Source: Lachnospiraceae bacterium (lineage in GTDB: Bacteria > Bacillota > Clostridia > Lachnospirales > Lachnospiraceae). Taken from it: DNA of 64,000 nucleotides. The stretch covers positions 37,013 through 101,012 of the forward strand of contig JAPJQL010000008.1 of the NCBI GenBank assembly GCA_030825115.1, read 5' to 3'. Of this stretch, positions 10,278-19,203 are shown piece after piece; the first letter of the stretch is position 1; each line of letters starts with the position of its first letter. A program made the translations under genes and the position numbers. The notes under the pieces were generated by a model. It was not told where the DNA came from. It worked only from the letters and a program-made list of their open reading frames with translations, and ran no database searches.

Positions 10278-10611
10278 GTTCCAAAAGGAAATCAATTAAA
10301 TTTTTATGGATAATCCCATCCCGGCTCGTCAGAATTCGATCCATAGATATCACATATTTGGGATAGTGGTCGGATATGGCATCATAAGCGCCAAATTCCC
10401 TCTCTACGGTTTTTTCGCTGGAAAGCAGATATGCCGCCTGGATATACATTTTTTCTTCTCCACGCCGGGCTATAAAATCCACTTCTCCTTTGTAGGTTTT
10501 TCCTACATAGACCTGATATCCTCTGGCAATCAGTTCGTTATAACAGATGGTTTCGACAATATAGTTAAACTCTTCTTTTACACGGTTCTTTTTGATATAA
10601 CCACTTTAAAC
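10267..10611 (-). pseudogene. C-terminal remnant of an AAA-type ATPase with DUF4143 domain
   Basis: The leftward frame gives about 110 residues matching only the C-terminal DUF4143 end of a family normally about 400 residues long. Landmarks are GYQVYVGKTYKGEVDFIARR, MYIQAAYLLSS and PKYVISMDRI. The frame opens at a stop codon directly beside the end of the next gene and has no usable start. The ATPase core (Walker motifs) has been lost, probably by deletion. An in-frame ATG at 10482 could make a 71-residue fragment, but no ribosome site supports it. Confidence 0.7.
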
Positions 10612-10613
10612 CG

Positions 10614-11333
10614 CTATCTATAAGATGCATTTACAAAGTGTTCAAATATCCTCCGTGCAGCTCCATCCTGCTCCCACAGATATTCCGGATGCCACTGCAC
10701 TCCCAAAAGAAACGGATATCCCGGCATCTCAATCGCCTCAACAAGACCTCCCGGAGCAAATCCGGAAGCAACCAATCCCGGGGCAACCTTTCGGACGGCC
10801 TGATGATGCATGCTGTTGACACGGATTTCTTTGCTTTGCGCAATCCCGGCAAGCAGTGTCCCCTCCGCAATCTTTACCGTATGGGCGGGAATCTCATAGC
10901 CAAAGGGCTGGGTATGAGCGATTGGAAAATCTTCTTTAAACTGGCTTGGAATATCCTGATAGATATCACCGCCCAGCCCGATATTGAGCAGCTGTACGCC
11001 GCGGCAGATTCCGAGGATTGGGCGCTTCATCTCCATAGCTGTCTTCAGCAGCGCCAGTTCCATCGAATCCCGTTTTATCGATACATTGCCACAGAACCGC
11101 TGAGTCTCTTCTCCAAAATAAAACGGGTGGACATCCGGTCCGCCGGTGAACAGAACTCCATCCACATGGCTTAATAAGTGTTCTGACTCTTCCTTGCCCG
11201 CATCCAACGGCAAGATGACCGGAATCCCCCCGGCGGCGCGGATTGCCTTCAGATAGGCAGGCCGCATATAAGGCTCATCCGTCTTTGTATTGTGATAAGG
11301 CGTCAGCGCGATAATTGGTTTTCTCTCCTGCAA
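10614..11333 (-). CDS. Gamma-glutamyl-gamma-aminobutyrate hydrolase family protein (peptidase C26)
   Basis: Class I glutamine-amidotransferase-like hydrolase that cleaves gamma-glutamyl amides, as PuuD does. The nucleophile elbow is GICRGVQLLN, the catalytic histidine-glutamate pair is in GVQWHPEY, and the oxyanion loop FTGGPDVHP is present. Length (about 239 aa) is normal. The best start is TTG at 11333, with GGGAGG eight bases upstream; an upstream ATG at 11411 has no ribosome site and adds unrelated residues. The gene directly abuts the ATPase remnant. Substrate is not determined by the sequence. Confidence 0.82.
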   Translation of the reverse strand: MQERKPIIALTPYHNTKTDEPYMRPAYLKAIRAAGGIPVILPLDAGKEESEHLLSHVDGVLFTGGPDVHPFYFGEETQRFCGNVSIKRDSMELALLKTAMEMKRPILGICRGVQLLNIGLGGDIYQDIPSQFKEDFPIAHTQPFGYEIPAHTVKIAEGTLLAGIAQSKEIRVNSMHHQAVRKVAPGLVASGFAPGGLVEAIEMPGYPFLLGVQWHPEYLWEQDGAARRIFEHFVNASYR

Positions 11334-11384
11334 AATGATAACCTCCCATATAGGCATAAAGCCGATGTTCCATGATATGTAACA

Positions 11385-11424
11385 GAAAAACAAAATGCCC
11401 CTTCCCCGCATAAGGAAGAGGCAT
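11385..11424 (-). terminator. Terminator of the ferredoxin transcript
   Basis: Read leftward: ATGCCTCTTCC pairs with GGAAGGGGCAT (one T-G pair), followed by TTTTGTTTTT. It lies about 20 bases after the ferredoxin stop. Confidence 0.85.
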
Positions 11425-11441
11425 TATGTATACAATTTCAA

Positions 11442-11651
<210 letters not shown>

Positions 11652-11653
11652 TT

Positions 11654-11682
11654 ATTCTATCGTATATATCGAAAATATTCAA
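11654..11682 (-). promoter_or_regulatory. Promoter of the ferredoxin gene
   Basis: On the minus strand, TTGAAT and TAGAAT are separated by exactly 17 bases and lie about 40 bases upstream of the ferredoxin start. Confidence 0.6.
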
Positions 11683-11722
11683 GTGGAAAATGTTGTGCAA
11701 TTGGACTAAAATTTGTACAAAG

Positions 11723-12478
11723 TCAGTTAGTTTCGTTTAACCGGCTGTCTCTGATTCCTTTTACGATAATTTGGCGGGCGGCAAGCGCCTCATCTTTGCC
11801 AAGCGGTTTTACATCCTTCAGCGGATAGTCCATTCCCAGTTCCTGATACTTCACTTTTCCCATATCGTGGTAGGGCAGGACATCCAGCGCTTTTACATTG
11901 TGAAGCGTTCCGATAAATGTTCCCAGGCGGTACAGTTCGTTCTGATCATAGGTGATGCCTGGGACAACGACATGGCGAATCCAGACGGGGACGGCCCGTT
12001 CGTCCAGATACCGGGCAAATTCCAGAACCGGATTGAGCGGCTGGCCGCATAGTTTAACATGTTCGGCAGGGTCGATATGTTTGATATCCAGCATGACAAG
12101 GTCGGTGACAGACATCAGTTTGTCGAAACGTTCCATCAGGTCTGCATGTTCCGGGCGGAAGGTAATGCCGGAAGTATCCAGGCAGGTATGGATGCCGCGG
12201 TGTGCAGCCGCGGAGAACAGTTCGGTCACAAACTCCATCTGCATGAGCGGTTCCCCGCCGGTGACCGTAATGCCGCCACGGCTGTAGAATGCACGGTTCT
12301 TTTCATATAGTGCCATGATTTGTGCGACGGTCATCTCCGTACCGCCTGCCATTTTCCAGGTATCAGGGTTGTGGCAATACAGACAACGCATGGGACAACC
12401 CTGTAAAAACACAACCAGACGGACACCGGGTCCGTCTACTGTGCCGAAACTTTCTATGGAGTGAACACGTCCAACCAT
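11723..12478 (-). CDS. pflA: Pyruvate formate-lyase activating enzyme
   Basis: Radical-SAM enzyme that abstracts hydrogen from the glycine of pyruvate formate-lyase. The cluster motif is CPMRCLYCHNPDTW (CxxxCxxC), followed by GGITVTGGEPLMQ and LDTSGIT. 251 residues is full length. GGAGG precedes the ATG. It is the third gene of a leftward set (lyase body, glycyl-radical subunit, activase), with about 130 bases and a GC hairpin separating it from the radical subunit. Function is certain from motif and context. Confidence 0.95.
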   Translation of the reverse strand: MVGRVHSIESFGTVDGPGVRLVVFLQGCPMRCLYCHNPDTWKMAGGTEMTVAQIMALYEKNRAFYSRGGITVTGGEPLMQMEFVTELFSAAAHRGIHTCLDTSGITFRPEHADLMERFDKLMSVTDLVMLDIKHIDPAEHVKLCGQPLNPVLEFARYLDERAVPVWIRHVVVPGITYDQNELYRLGTFIGTLHNVKALDVLPYHDMGKVKYQELGMDYPLKDVKPLGKDEALAARQIIVKGIRDSRLNETN

Positions 12479-12609
12479 ATGACCGCCTCCTGTTTTCGTT
12501 TTGTGTATAAGTTCAGAAAGATATGCTGACCGGTAAATCTGACGGGGGTTTCCGGGATTTTCCCGGTCAGCGCCTTTTGCTGCAATTTAAACTGAAATCA
12601 GCTGTAAAA

Positions 12610-12855
12610 TCAGATGGAATCGTGGAAGGTGCGGGAGATTACCTCATCCTGCTGCTCCTTCGTCAGTTTGATAAAGTTTACTGCATAGCCGGATACACGG
12701 ACGGTAAGCTGCGGATATTTTTCCGGGTGAGCCTGTGCGTCCAGCAGAGTATCCTTCGTAAATACGTTTACGTTCAGATGGTGGCCGCCTTTTTCTGCGT
12801 AACCATCCAGTAATGCTACTAAGTTGTCAACCTGTGCTTCGCTTGCGTGTGCCAT
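12610..12855 (-). CDS. grcA: Stand-alone glycyl-radical subunit of pyruvate formate-lyase (GrcA-like)
   Basis: This 81-residue protein is the C-terminal glycyl-radical domain that is normally the tail of pyruvate formate-lyase. It has [10 protein letters not shown], the radical loop [12 protein letters not shown] (glycine activated by PflA), and the ending ISRTFHDSI. It has its own AAGGAGG seven bases before ATG. It lies 64 bases downstream of a lyase body that lacks exactly this domain. E. coli YfiD/GrcA is a comparable spare part that repairs oxygen-cut lyase; here it appears to be obligatory. No frame joins it to the upstream gene, because stops occur in the spacer. Confidence 0.88.
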   Translation of the reverse strand: MAHASEAQVDNLVALLDGYAEKGGHHLNVNVFTKDTLLDAQAHPEKYPQLTVRVSGYAVNFIKLTKEQQDEVISRTFHDSI

Positions 12856-12919
12856 GATAAAATCCTCCTTATGTCAGTTTTTGTTGAAACGGCTGAAATG
12901 ATCCAGCCTGACCTTAATC

Positions 12920-15025
12920 TTAGTTATTGTCGGTTTCTCTGTCCATGCCGTCCATCAGGTTCGGGATGGAGCAGGCAGTGTTTACGCCGCATTCCAGTTC
13001 CACGTCGATGTCGCCCATGAAAAGCTGGTCTTCCTTGCCAAGCGCTCCCGGGATGATGGAGAAGGTATTGGAGATACCATCCTGTGCATCCTTAAACGGC
13101 AGCTTTGCAACGGAAGCGAGGGAGGCAACCGCACCGTGGGTATCGCGTCTGTGCATCGGGTTTGCGCCCGGTGCAAATGCTTCTCCGCCCTTTCTTCCGT
13201 CCGGTGTGGAACCGGTAGCATTGCCGTATACCACGTTGGAGGTGATGGTCAGGATGGAGGTGGTCGGGATGCCTCCGCGGTAGCAGTGGTTGCGTTTTAC
13301 AAAGTTCATGAAATCATGGACGATGTTGACTGCAATCTGGTCTACGCGGTCATCGTCGTTGCCGTATTTCGGGAAATCGCCCTCAACCTCATAGTCAACG
13401 ACAATGCCGTTCTCATCGCGGACTGTCCGGACTTTTGCATACTTGATTGCAGACAGGGAGTCTGCTACTACGGACAGACCTGCGATACCGGTGGCGAACC
13501 AGCGGGTTACCTTGTGGTCATGCAGGGCCATCTGCAGTCTCTCGTAGCAATATTTGTCATGCATATAGTGGATGATGTTCAGGCTGTTTACATAAACGCC
13601 GGCCAGCCACTGCATCATATCGTTATAACGGTCCATAACCTCATCGTAATCCAGGTACTCGGAGGTGATCGGACGGTATTTTGGTCCTACCTGCTTTTTG
13701 CTGACCTCGTCCACGCCGCCGTTGATTGCGTAGAGCAGACATTTTGCCAGGTTTGCGCGGGCGCCGAAGAACTGCATTTCCTTGCCGATCTTCATGGAAG
13801 ATACGCAGCAGGCGATCGCATAGTCGTCGCCGTGGGTCACGCGCATCAGGTCATCATTCTCATACTGTACGGAAGAGGACTCGATGGAGGTACGCGCACA
13901 GAACCGTTTGAAGTTCTCAGGCAGTCTGGTGGACCACAGGACGGTCAGGTTCGGCTCCGGTGCAGTTCCCAGGTTGTTTAACGTATGCAGATAACGGAAG
14001 GACATCTTGGTTACCATATGGCGTCCATCGATGCCGACACCGCCGATCGCCTCGGTTACCCAGGTCGGGTCGCCGGAGAACAGGGCGTTGTATTCCGGGG
14101 TACGAGCAAATTTTACAAGACGCAGCTTCATGATGAAGTGGTCGATGAATTCCTGAATCTGCTCCTCAGTGTAAGTTCCTTCTGCAAGGTCGCGTTCTGC
14201 GTAGATGTCGATGAAGGTAGAGGTACGGCCCAGGGACATTGCGGCGCCGTTCTGCTCTTTGACTGCGGCAAGATAGCCGAAGTAAGTCCACTGGATCGCC
14301 TCTTTCACATCGTTTGCCGGTCTGGAGATATCAAAGCCGTAAATCTTGCCCAGCTCTTTTAACTCCTTCAGCGCACGGATCTGCTCGGACAGTTCTTCGC
14401 GGTCACGGATGATCTCAGAGTACATCGTGCTTCTCGTGGTTGCCTTCTGCTCTTCTTTATCTTCGATCAGGCGGTCCACACCGTACAGCGCGATCCGGCG
14501 GTAGTCGCCGATGATACGTCCGCGGCCGTAAGCATCCGGAAGCCCGGTGATGATATGGCTGGAACGGCATGCGCGCATTTCCGGGGTATATGCGTCAAAT
14601 ACGCCCGCATTATGGGTCTTTCTGTGTTTGCTGAAAAATTCGCTGATCTCCGGGTCTACGGTGTAGCCGTTGTCAGCACATGCCTTCTCTGCCATACGGA
14701 TACCGCCGTAAGGCTGAAGGGAACGCTTGAAAGGCTTGTCCGTCTGGAAACCGACAATGGTTTCCTTTTCCTTATCCAGATAACCGGCTGCATGGGAGGT
14801 AATGGATGAGATGACCTTGGTATCCATATCCAGTACGCCGCCTGCCTCGCGCTCCTGTTTGCTCAGTTCCATAACCTGGTCCCAAAGTTCCAGGGTGTTG
14901 GCAGTAGGGCCTGCTAAAAATGTGTCGTCTCCATCATAAGGGGTGTAGTTCTTCTGAATAAAGTCGCGCACATTGATCTCGCGGCCCCATACACCAGGGG
15001 TAAATGATCTCCATTCGGTTTTCAT
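12920..15025 (-). CDS. pflB: Pyruvate formate-lyase body lacking the glycyl-radical domain
   Basis: Converts pyruvate and CoA to acetyl-CoA and formate. The 701-residue protein carries the N-terminal lyase region ([18 protein letters not shown]), the catalytic cysteine pair in [11 protein letters not shown] (about residue 410), and the late [22 protein letters not shown] segment. It ends at [10 protein letters not shown], where ordinary ~750-residue lyases continue into the radical domain. The missing domain is encoded by the next gene. Transcription should come from the TTGACT/TATAAT promoter with a dyad operator at 15088-15117. AGGAGGT precedes the start. Confidence 0.92.
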   Translation of the reverse strand: MKTEWRSFTPGVWGREINVRDFIQKNYTPYDGDDTFLAGPTANTLELWDQVMELSKQEREAGGVLDMDTKVISSITSHAAGYLDKEKETIVGFQTDKPFKRSLQPYGGIRMAEKACADNGYTVDPEISEFFSKHRKTHNAGVFDAYTPEMRACRSSHIITGLPDAYGRGRIIGDYRRIALYGVDRLIEDKEEQKATTRSTMYSEIIRDREELSEQIRALKELKELGKIYGFDISRPANDVKEAIQWTYFGYLAAVKEQNGAAMSLGRTSTFIDIYAERDLAEGTYTEEQIQEFIDHFIMKLRLVKFARTPEYNALFSGDPTWVTEAIGGVGIDGRHMVTKMSFRYLHTLNNLGTAPEPNLTVLWSTRLPENFKRFCARTSIESSSVQYENDDLMRVTHGDDYAIACCVSSMKIGKEMQFFGARANLAKCLLYAINGGVDEVSKKQVGPKYRPITSEYLDYDEVMDRYNDMMQWLAGVYVNSLNIIHYMHDKYCYERLQMALHDHKVTRWFATGIAGLSVVADSLSAIKYAKVRTVRDENGIVVDYEVEGDFPKYGNDDDRVDQIAVNIVHDFMNFVKRNHCYRGGIPTTSILTITSNVVYGNATGSTPDGRKGGEAFAPGANPMHRRDTHGAVASLASVAKLPFKDAQDGISNTFSIIPGALGKEDQLFMGDIDVELECGVNTACSIPNLMDGMDRETDNN

Positions 15026-15087
15026 AGGGTTTCTACCTCCTAAGTAAAATATTGTGAAAAGTGGGTTGACTTGTTGTTTGCATGATG

Positions 15088-15117
15088 ATTATATATTGTA
15101 TACAGTACACAAGTCAA
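15088..15117 (-). promoter_or_regulatory. pfl promoter with a 17-bp dyad operator
   Basis: Minus strand TTGACT and TATAAT with an 18-bp spacer. The spacer is filled by the near-perfect palindrome TTGTATACAGTACACAA (15096-15112, centre 15104), one mismatch between arms. It is a likely repressor site; it does not match the usual Rex box closely, so the regulator is unknown. Confidence 0.65.
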
Positions 15118-15171
15118 GAGGATAGTTGAGAATATTTCGCATGTTTGTTAAAAGAAACACAATCTTATGGC

Positions 15172-15200
15172 TTGCCAACTCTGCGAAAAAGTATTATAGT
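15172..15200 (+). promoter_or_regulatory. Promoter of the DUF1858 gene
   Basis: TTGCCA and TATAGT separated by 17 bases, 35 bases before the start codon. Confidence 0.6.
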
Positions 15201-15235
15201 AATTCATAGTATGTACAATAAGGAGGGAAATTAGC

Positions 15236-15439
15236 ATGCAAATCAGTAAAGATATGATTATTGGTGACTTAGTTCAGATGCATGAACTGATCGCACCGAT
15301 GTTAATGCGTGCAGGAATGCACTGCTTAGGCTGCCCGTCTGCGCAGGGAGAGTCTCTGGAAGAGGCATGCCTGGTCCATGGAATCGACTGTGATAATCTT
15401 GTTGCAGGCATCAATGAGGTGTTGGCTGAGAGAGGTTAA
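15236..15439 (+). CDS. DUF1858 domain protein with conserved cysteines
   Basis: 67-residue cytosolic protein made of a single DUF1858 domain: [20 protein letters not shown]..., then a conserved [18 protein letters not shown] stretch with a CxxC pair and a third cysteine. Related domains occur alone or fused to redox and hybrid-cluster proteins in anaerobes, so a redox or metal role is suspected but unproven. AAGGAGGG precedes ATG. It is divergent from the pfl cluster and is followed by a strong terminator. Confidence 0.85.
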   Translation: MQISKDMIIGDLVQMHELIAPMLMRAGMHCLGCPSAQGESLEEACLVHGIDCDNLVAGINEVLAERG

Positions 15440-15463
15440 GAATCTGTATTACGGATGGCGAGG

Positions 15464-15517
15464 GATTGCCGCACCGGCTGGATGATGCGTTCAAGCCGGT
15501 GCGGCAGTCTTTTTTTA
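15464..15517 (+). terminator. Terminator of the DUF1858 gene
   Basis: A 15-bp stem (ATTGCCGCACCGGCT pairing with AGCCGGTGCGGCAGT) followed by CTTTTTTT. Confidence 0.9.
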
Positions 15518-15551
15518 ATGCTTTAGGTTGATATTCCTATTGATGTGCCAG

Positions 15552-16115
15552 CTATTTTCGATAACCGCATTTTGGACAAACACCATTTTCATCTAATGAA
15601 ATGCCACATAACGGGCAGCGGTCAATGTTGTTTTTTGTCTCGAATTCAGCGCTGGCAGCGTTGACACCGCTGGTAAATGTAATCTTTGCGATATTCAGCT
15701 TGTCCTTCAGAAGGTCATAAACAATCTTAATCATGCCTTCGACGGTCATGGTCTCTTTTGTGACAACCAGGCGGCACTCCGGATATGCGGTGGCAAGATC
15801 TGTCTTGAAAGCCGGTCCCTTCATCTGGTTTGTCGGCGCGCCATCTTTGATTCCCTGCTTTTCGTAAACATCAAGGATTGCAGGCAGCAGCGGATCATCT
15901 TCCCGCAGGATCAGGGCGTGGTCAAAGTTTTTCAGGACTTCCCATGCGGTTTTCTGAATCTCGTTGCAGGGGAATACCATATTGACGCCAGGATTGACGG
16001 TATCCTCTACTTCGATTGTCAAAACGCCTGTATGTCCGTGCAGATACTGTGCTTCGCCTTTAAAACCAAAAAATCTGTGTGCATATTGCAGGTCCAGTGT
16101 TGTAATACTTCTCAT
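15552..16115 (-). CDS. 6-pyruvoyl-tetrahydropterin synthase / QueD-like protein with C-terminal zinc ribbon
   Basis: T-fold enzyme family that acts on dihydroneopterin triphosphate (QueD makes 6-carboxytetrahydropterin for queuosine). Zinc ligands are the histidine in YAHRFFGFKG and the HGH of QYLHGHTG. The C-terminus adds a four-cysteine ribbon (CPLCGISLDENGVCPKCGY) not found in canonical QueD. ATG at 16115 has GAAGGAG upstream, whereas an upstream ATG at 16226 has none. It follows a Fur-family gene by 56 bases on the same strand, so they may be co-transcribed. No queC/E/F neighbours are present, so the pathway role is inferred. Confidence 0.72.
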   Translation of the reverse strand: MRSITTLDLQYAHRFFGFKGEAQYLHGHTGVLTIEVEDTVNPGVNMVFPCNEIQKTAWEVLKNFDHALILREDDPLLPAILDVYEKQGIKDGAPTNQMKGPAFKTDLATAYPECRLVVTKETMTVEGMIKIVYDLLKDKLNIAKITFTSGVNAASAEFETKNNIDRCPLCGISLDENGVCPKCGYRK

Positions 16116-16171
16116 ACTAATTCTCCTTCGTATTTTATATTTACGGGGTGTTTCTATGCTCCCGTATGCGC

Positions 16172-16594
16172 TTATTCTAATGGATTCCGGTCGGTCTGCT
16201 CTGGTGAATCTGAATGATCCTGACATTCCGGACAGATTCCTTTAAAAACAATATCGTATCCGATAAATGTAAAACCGTGGGCATCCCTGATTGATTTCTC
16301 CAGATCGGGGATATAGTCCATGTCTACATCAAAAACGCGGTCACAAGTGATACACCTTACATGATAATGATCGTGGCAGCGATGGTCAAAACGGTCAGCG
16401 CCGCCGGGAATCTCCCGTTTGCGGATTGCGCCCATTTCACACAGGCGCTGCAGGTTCCGGTATACGGTCCCTCTGCTGATCGTCGGGTAATCTTTCACAA
16501 TCTCCTGGTATACTTCGTCTGCGGTGGCGTGACACTGCAATTTTCTGACCGCTTCTAAAACTAAAGTGGATTGGATTGTATTTCGCTTAATCAT
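16172..16594 (-). CDS. Fur-family regulator, probably PerR-like
   Basis: Metal-dependent DNA-binding repressor, 140 residues. N-terminal winged helix (STLVLEAVRKLQCHATADEV, SRGTVYRNLQRL), then regulatory histidines in DHRCHDHYHVRC and the structural zinc cysteines CITC and CPEC. The ligands fit the PerR/Fur group; PerR versus Fur cannot be decided from sequence. AAGGAG precedes ATG. The AT-rich upstream region with TTGTAC and TTACAATAA stretches could hold an autoregulatory box. It probably responds to peroxide or iron in this anaerobe. Confidence 0.85.
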   Translation of the reverse strand: MIKRNTIQSTLVLEAVRKLQCHATADEVYQEIVKDYPTISRGTVYRNLQRLCEMGAIRKREIPGGADRFDHRCHDHYHVRCITCDRVFDVDMDYIPDLEKSIRDAHGFTFIGYDIVFKGICPECQDHSDSPEQTDRNPLE

Positions 16595-16670
16595 AAAACT
16601 GCTCCTTAATGATATCTTGTACTAATAAGAATTATATTACAATAAATACAAAGTGTCAATGGATTTTGAC

Positions 16671-16702
16671 AAAAAAATTGCCGGCAGGTGATACTGCCGG
16701 CA
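16671..16702 (-). terminator. Terminator of mecA
   Basis: Read leftward: ATGCCGGCAG pairs with CTGCCGGCAAT and is followed by seven T. Confidence 0.88.
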
Positions 16703-16764
16703 TAGGTGGGTGTTCTGTTCTGTTTTGATGCCAATGAATTGGAACGGTCATGGATGGGCGGACG

Positions 16765-17514
16765 TTAGATCAGCGCCAGCTTCTGCAATGCCTGATTGCG
16801 GACAATCACTTCGTAATGCTCCTGATAGTAGGCTTCGCTGGCAGTTTCCTGCTTCACCTTCTCCCCGTACTCGGCGAGGATGTTGCAGACCCGGCTGAAT
16901 ACCAGCGGGTCGGTATCAGTGCTTGACAGCACCAGATAATACTGAAGGCTGACCGGGTTTTTGTAGAGCGTGTTGCGTCCCGGGTAGACATGTCCTGTCA
17001 CGCGGGCTGCGTCGGTTGCCTGATCCAGATTTTCAAACCGGTATATCCTGGTCTGAATGGCGGGAGCCGCTTCTTCCACCGGCGTACCGGAAGGAATGCC
17101 GGCTTCCGGCGCTTCCTGCGGAGCAAGCCCCAGCATATCTTTTCTAAGGAAATTGAGAAGTCCGTCGGCGCCCTCTAACATCTCATTTGTAAGACCACTG
17201 AAGATGCCCTCCTGGTCTTCTTCGGAGAGAGGGGAAAACTTGGAAAAGCGGGTGTCCAACTCTTCCGGGTCCTCTATCTTAGTGATGACAAGCATCACGC
17301 TCTCGTTGGAGAGCGGGATGGCTTCTACCATCAGCGGAATATCCTCTGCTTCAAATCCAACTTCATTGGAGGCCTTCTGAATCATCTCGCGGAACAGATT
17401 GCGGGCTTTTTCGCTTCCATAAGCAAGTTCTCCCAAGTTCAAATTGCGTACACTCAAGTCAAAGCTGGTCAACGTGCAGCGAATCTGGTTTTCATTAATC
17501 CGTTCTATCTTCAT
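16765..17514 (-). CDS. mecA: MecA-family adaptor protein for ClpC
   Basis: Adaptor that delivers substrates such as ComK to ClpCP in Firmicutes. 249 residues with the N-terminal MKIERINENQIRCTLTSFDL signature, an acidic and proline-rich middle linker (about 120-150), and a C-terminal domain starting near RIYRFENLDQATDAA that binds ClpC. It is monocistronic. Length and both conserved halves support the call. ClpC itself is not in the window. Confidence 0.9.
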   Translation of the reverse strand: MKIERINENQIRCTLTSFDLSVRNLNLGELAYGSEKARNLFREMIQKASNEVGFEAEDIPLMVEAIPLSNESVMLVITKIEDPEELDTRFSKFSPLSEEDQEGIFSGLTNEMLEGADGLLNFLRKDMLGLAPQEAPEAGIPSGTPVEEAAPAIQTRIYRFENLDQATDAARVTGHVYPGRNTLYKNPVSLQYYLVLSSTDTDPLVFSRVCNILAEYGEKVKQETASEAYYQEHYEVIVRNQALQKLALI

Positions 17515-17692
17515 AAGATCACTCCTCTCTGTGAAAGAAATTTGACGGAAAACATTGGTGTTCTGTAAAAGAATCTAGTTTCCTAATTTAATTATAGTAT
17601 ATGATATAGGGAAAAGGCAATTCTTATGTGAAAAAATTTATGAAAATTTTAAGATTACCGTCCGCAATTGCCGTCCGCAGAACAAAAAGTGC

Positions 17693-17721
17693 TTGTAAAT
17701 TATCCCGGTTTATATTAGAAT
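17693..17721 (+). promoter_or_regulatory. Promoter of the kinase cluster
   Basis: TTGTAA and TAGAAT separated by exactly 17 bases. The predicted RNA start is near 17728, only a few bases before the ATG at 17734. Just upstream CCGTCCGCA occurs twice, 15 bases apart. Confidence 0.6.
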
Positions 17722-17733
17722 GTCCCTACAGAG

Positions 17734-19203
17734 ATGATATTGGAAGAAGGAGGTGGAAGCATCGAAGGCACCACTTTATTTGGAAAATATCAACTTTGCC
17801 GGATTCTCGGACAGGGCAGGAGCGGCACTGTCTGGCTGGCAAAGCATATTGAGTTAGAGGAATACCGCGCAATCAAGCAGGTGCCAAAGACCTGCACCGA
17901 TTACCGGCAGTTCCGGCAGGAAGCTCTGATCCTTAAGACTCTCCGCCATCCGGGCATCCCCATTGTATACGACCTGGAGGAGGATGAGCATTTCAGCTAC
18001 CTGATTGAAGAATTTCTGGAAGGAGATTCTCTGTACGCCCTTGTTTCCGACCTGGGGCATTTTTCAAAGGCGATGACGGTCCGTTATGGGATTCAGATTT
18101 GCCATCTGGTTAATAGCTTGCATTTCGCTAAACCATACCCGATATTATATTTGGATTTACAACCGAAGAATCTGCTGCTGTGTGATAACACCATAAAACT
18201 GGTGGACTTTGATCACGCCGTTCATCTGTCCGAAGCAGACAGGCTGACGAAGCGTTATGGGACGATCGGCTGTGCGGCGCCGGAGCAGTATACAGGCGAA
18301 GCGCTGGATAAGAGAACCGACATCTATGCCATTGGTGCTGTCCTCTATTATATGCTCACCGGACAATATCCCGGTGAGAGACCTGTCTATCCCAAAGCGA
18401 AGATTGACCGCAGCATTGGAAAGATTCTGCGCGTCTGCCTGCAGAAGGATAAGGCGAAGCGGTATCCGTCCGCAGACCGGCTTTGTGAGGCGCTGGAGCG
18501 GATTCTTACGGAAGAAGAAGGTGTTTTCAAGAAAGACCAGTTATCATCTCTGACCATAGCGGTGGCCGGAACCAGAGCAGGGGCCGGGGCGACACATGCC
18601 GCGATGGGACTTGCCGTGTACCTGAAACATCAGGGGCTTTCCGTATTGTATGAAGAAAAACACGACTCCGGGGGAGTCCGTCAGTTCGCCGCCTGCTTAC
18701 ATGCGGCGCCGGACCAGTACGGCATCTACCGGCTGAAAGGGCTGCCCATGCTGCCTAAGTATGGGCAGGCGGTCAGCCTGCCGCCCCACCCTTACCGGGT
18801 CGTGGTGCAGGATTACGGAGCGGATTGGCGGGCGCCGGGGGAGGACCCCGGTGACGGAACCCTGCTGGTCTGCGCAGGCAAGCCCTGGGAGTGGGAAACT
18901 GCCAGGGAAGCGGTTTTGGGTCTTGGCAATCTGCCGGGACTGGCGGTAATCTATAATCATTTCTGCGGGCAGATGCGTGTCAGGCTGCCCGGTCCGGCGA
19001 GGGGGACGAACGTGTTCCTGATGCCATATTACTCCAATCCACTGATTAGCACGAGAGAGACGGAAGCTTTTTATAGTTCAGTTGTTTCTTATCTGCTGGG
19101 GGAAAAGACAGGGGGGCGATTTCAGTGTTTCAAAAGGCTTTGGAAAGATTTTTCGGGAGCTATAACGGCAGCCGCAAATCTTCTGCGGACTGGCGGACGC
19201 TAG
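17734..19203 (+). CDS. Ser/Thr protein kinase fused to a degenerate P-loop (ParA/MinD-like) domain
   Basis: Residues about 15-275 form a Hanks-type kinase: glycine loop GQGRSGTVWLAKH, ATP lysine in RAIKQV, catalytic loop YLDLQPKNLL (LDLQPKN instead of HRDxKxxN), metal motif VDFDHA, and APEQY. From about 290 on the protein resembles a MinD/ParA fold (SLTIAVAGTRAGAGATHAAM), but the Walker A lysine is missing. The next gene has a similar degenerate loop. The start is uncertain. An ideal AAGGAGG lies at 17747-17753 inside the frame, seven bases before an ATC at 17761, while ATG 17734 has almost no leader. The role could be signalling for envelope or secretion assembly. Confidence 0.8.
   Translation: MILEEGGGSIEGTTLFGKYQLCRILGQGRSGTVWLAKHIELEEYRAIKQVPKTCTDYRQFRQEALILKTLRHPGIPIVYDLEEDEHFSYLIEEFLEGDSLYALVSDLGHFSKAMTVRYGIQICHLVNSLHFAKPYPILYLDLQPKNLLLCDNTIKLVDFDHAVHLSEADRLTKRYGTIGCAAPEQYTGEALDKRTDIYAIGAVLYYMLTGQYPGERPVYPKAKIDRSIGKILRVCLQKDKAKRYPSADRLCEALERILTEEEGVFKKDQLSSLTIAVAGTRAGAGATHAAMGLAVYLKHQGLSVLYEEKHDSGGVRQFAACLHAAPDQYGIYRLKGLPMLPKYGQAVSLPPHPYRVVVQDYGADWRAPGEDPGDGTLLVCAGKPWEWETAREAVLGLGNLPGLAVIYNHFCGQMRVRLPGPARGTNVFLMPYYSNPLISTRETEAFYSSVVSYLLGEKTGGRFQCFKRLWKDFSGAITAAANLLRTGGR

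Noticed and set aside
12856..12919. Frameshift joining the two pyruvate formate-lyase pieces
   Set aside because: Stops occur in the spacer and the small gene has its own AAGGAGG and ATG, so it is treated as a real split.
13136..13981. Long open frame opposite the pyruvate formate-lyase gene
   Set aside because: It is the mirror of a highly conserved coding sequence, has no ribosome site, and its translation is low-complexity; the same applies to long antisense frames over gdpP (5055-6176), 20849-21544 and 22242-23177.
15464..15517. Riboswitch or small RNA between DUF1858 and the QueD-like gene
   Set aside because: The structure is a simple GC hairpin with a T run directly after a gene, that is, a terminator.
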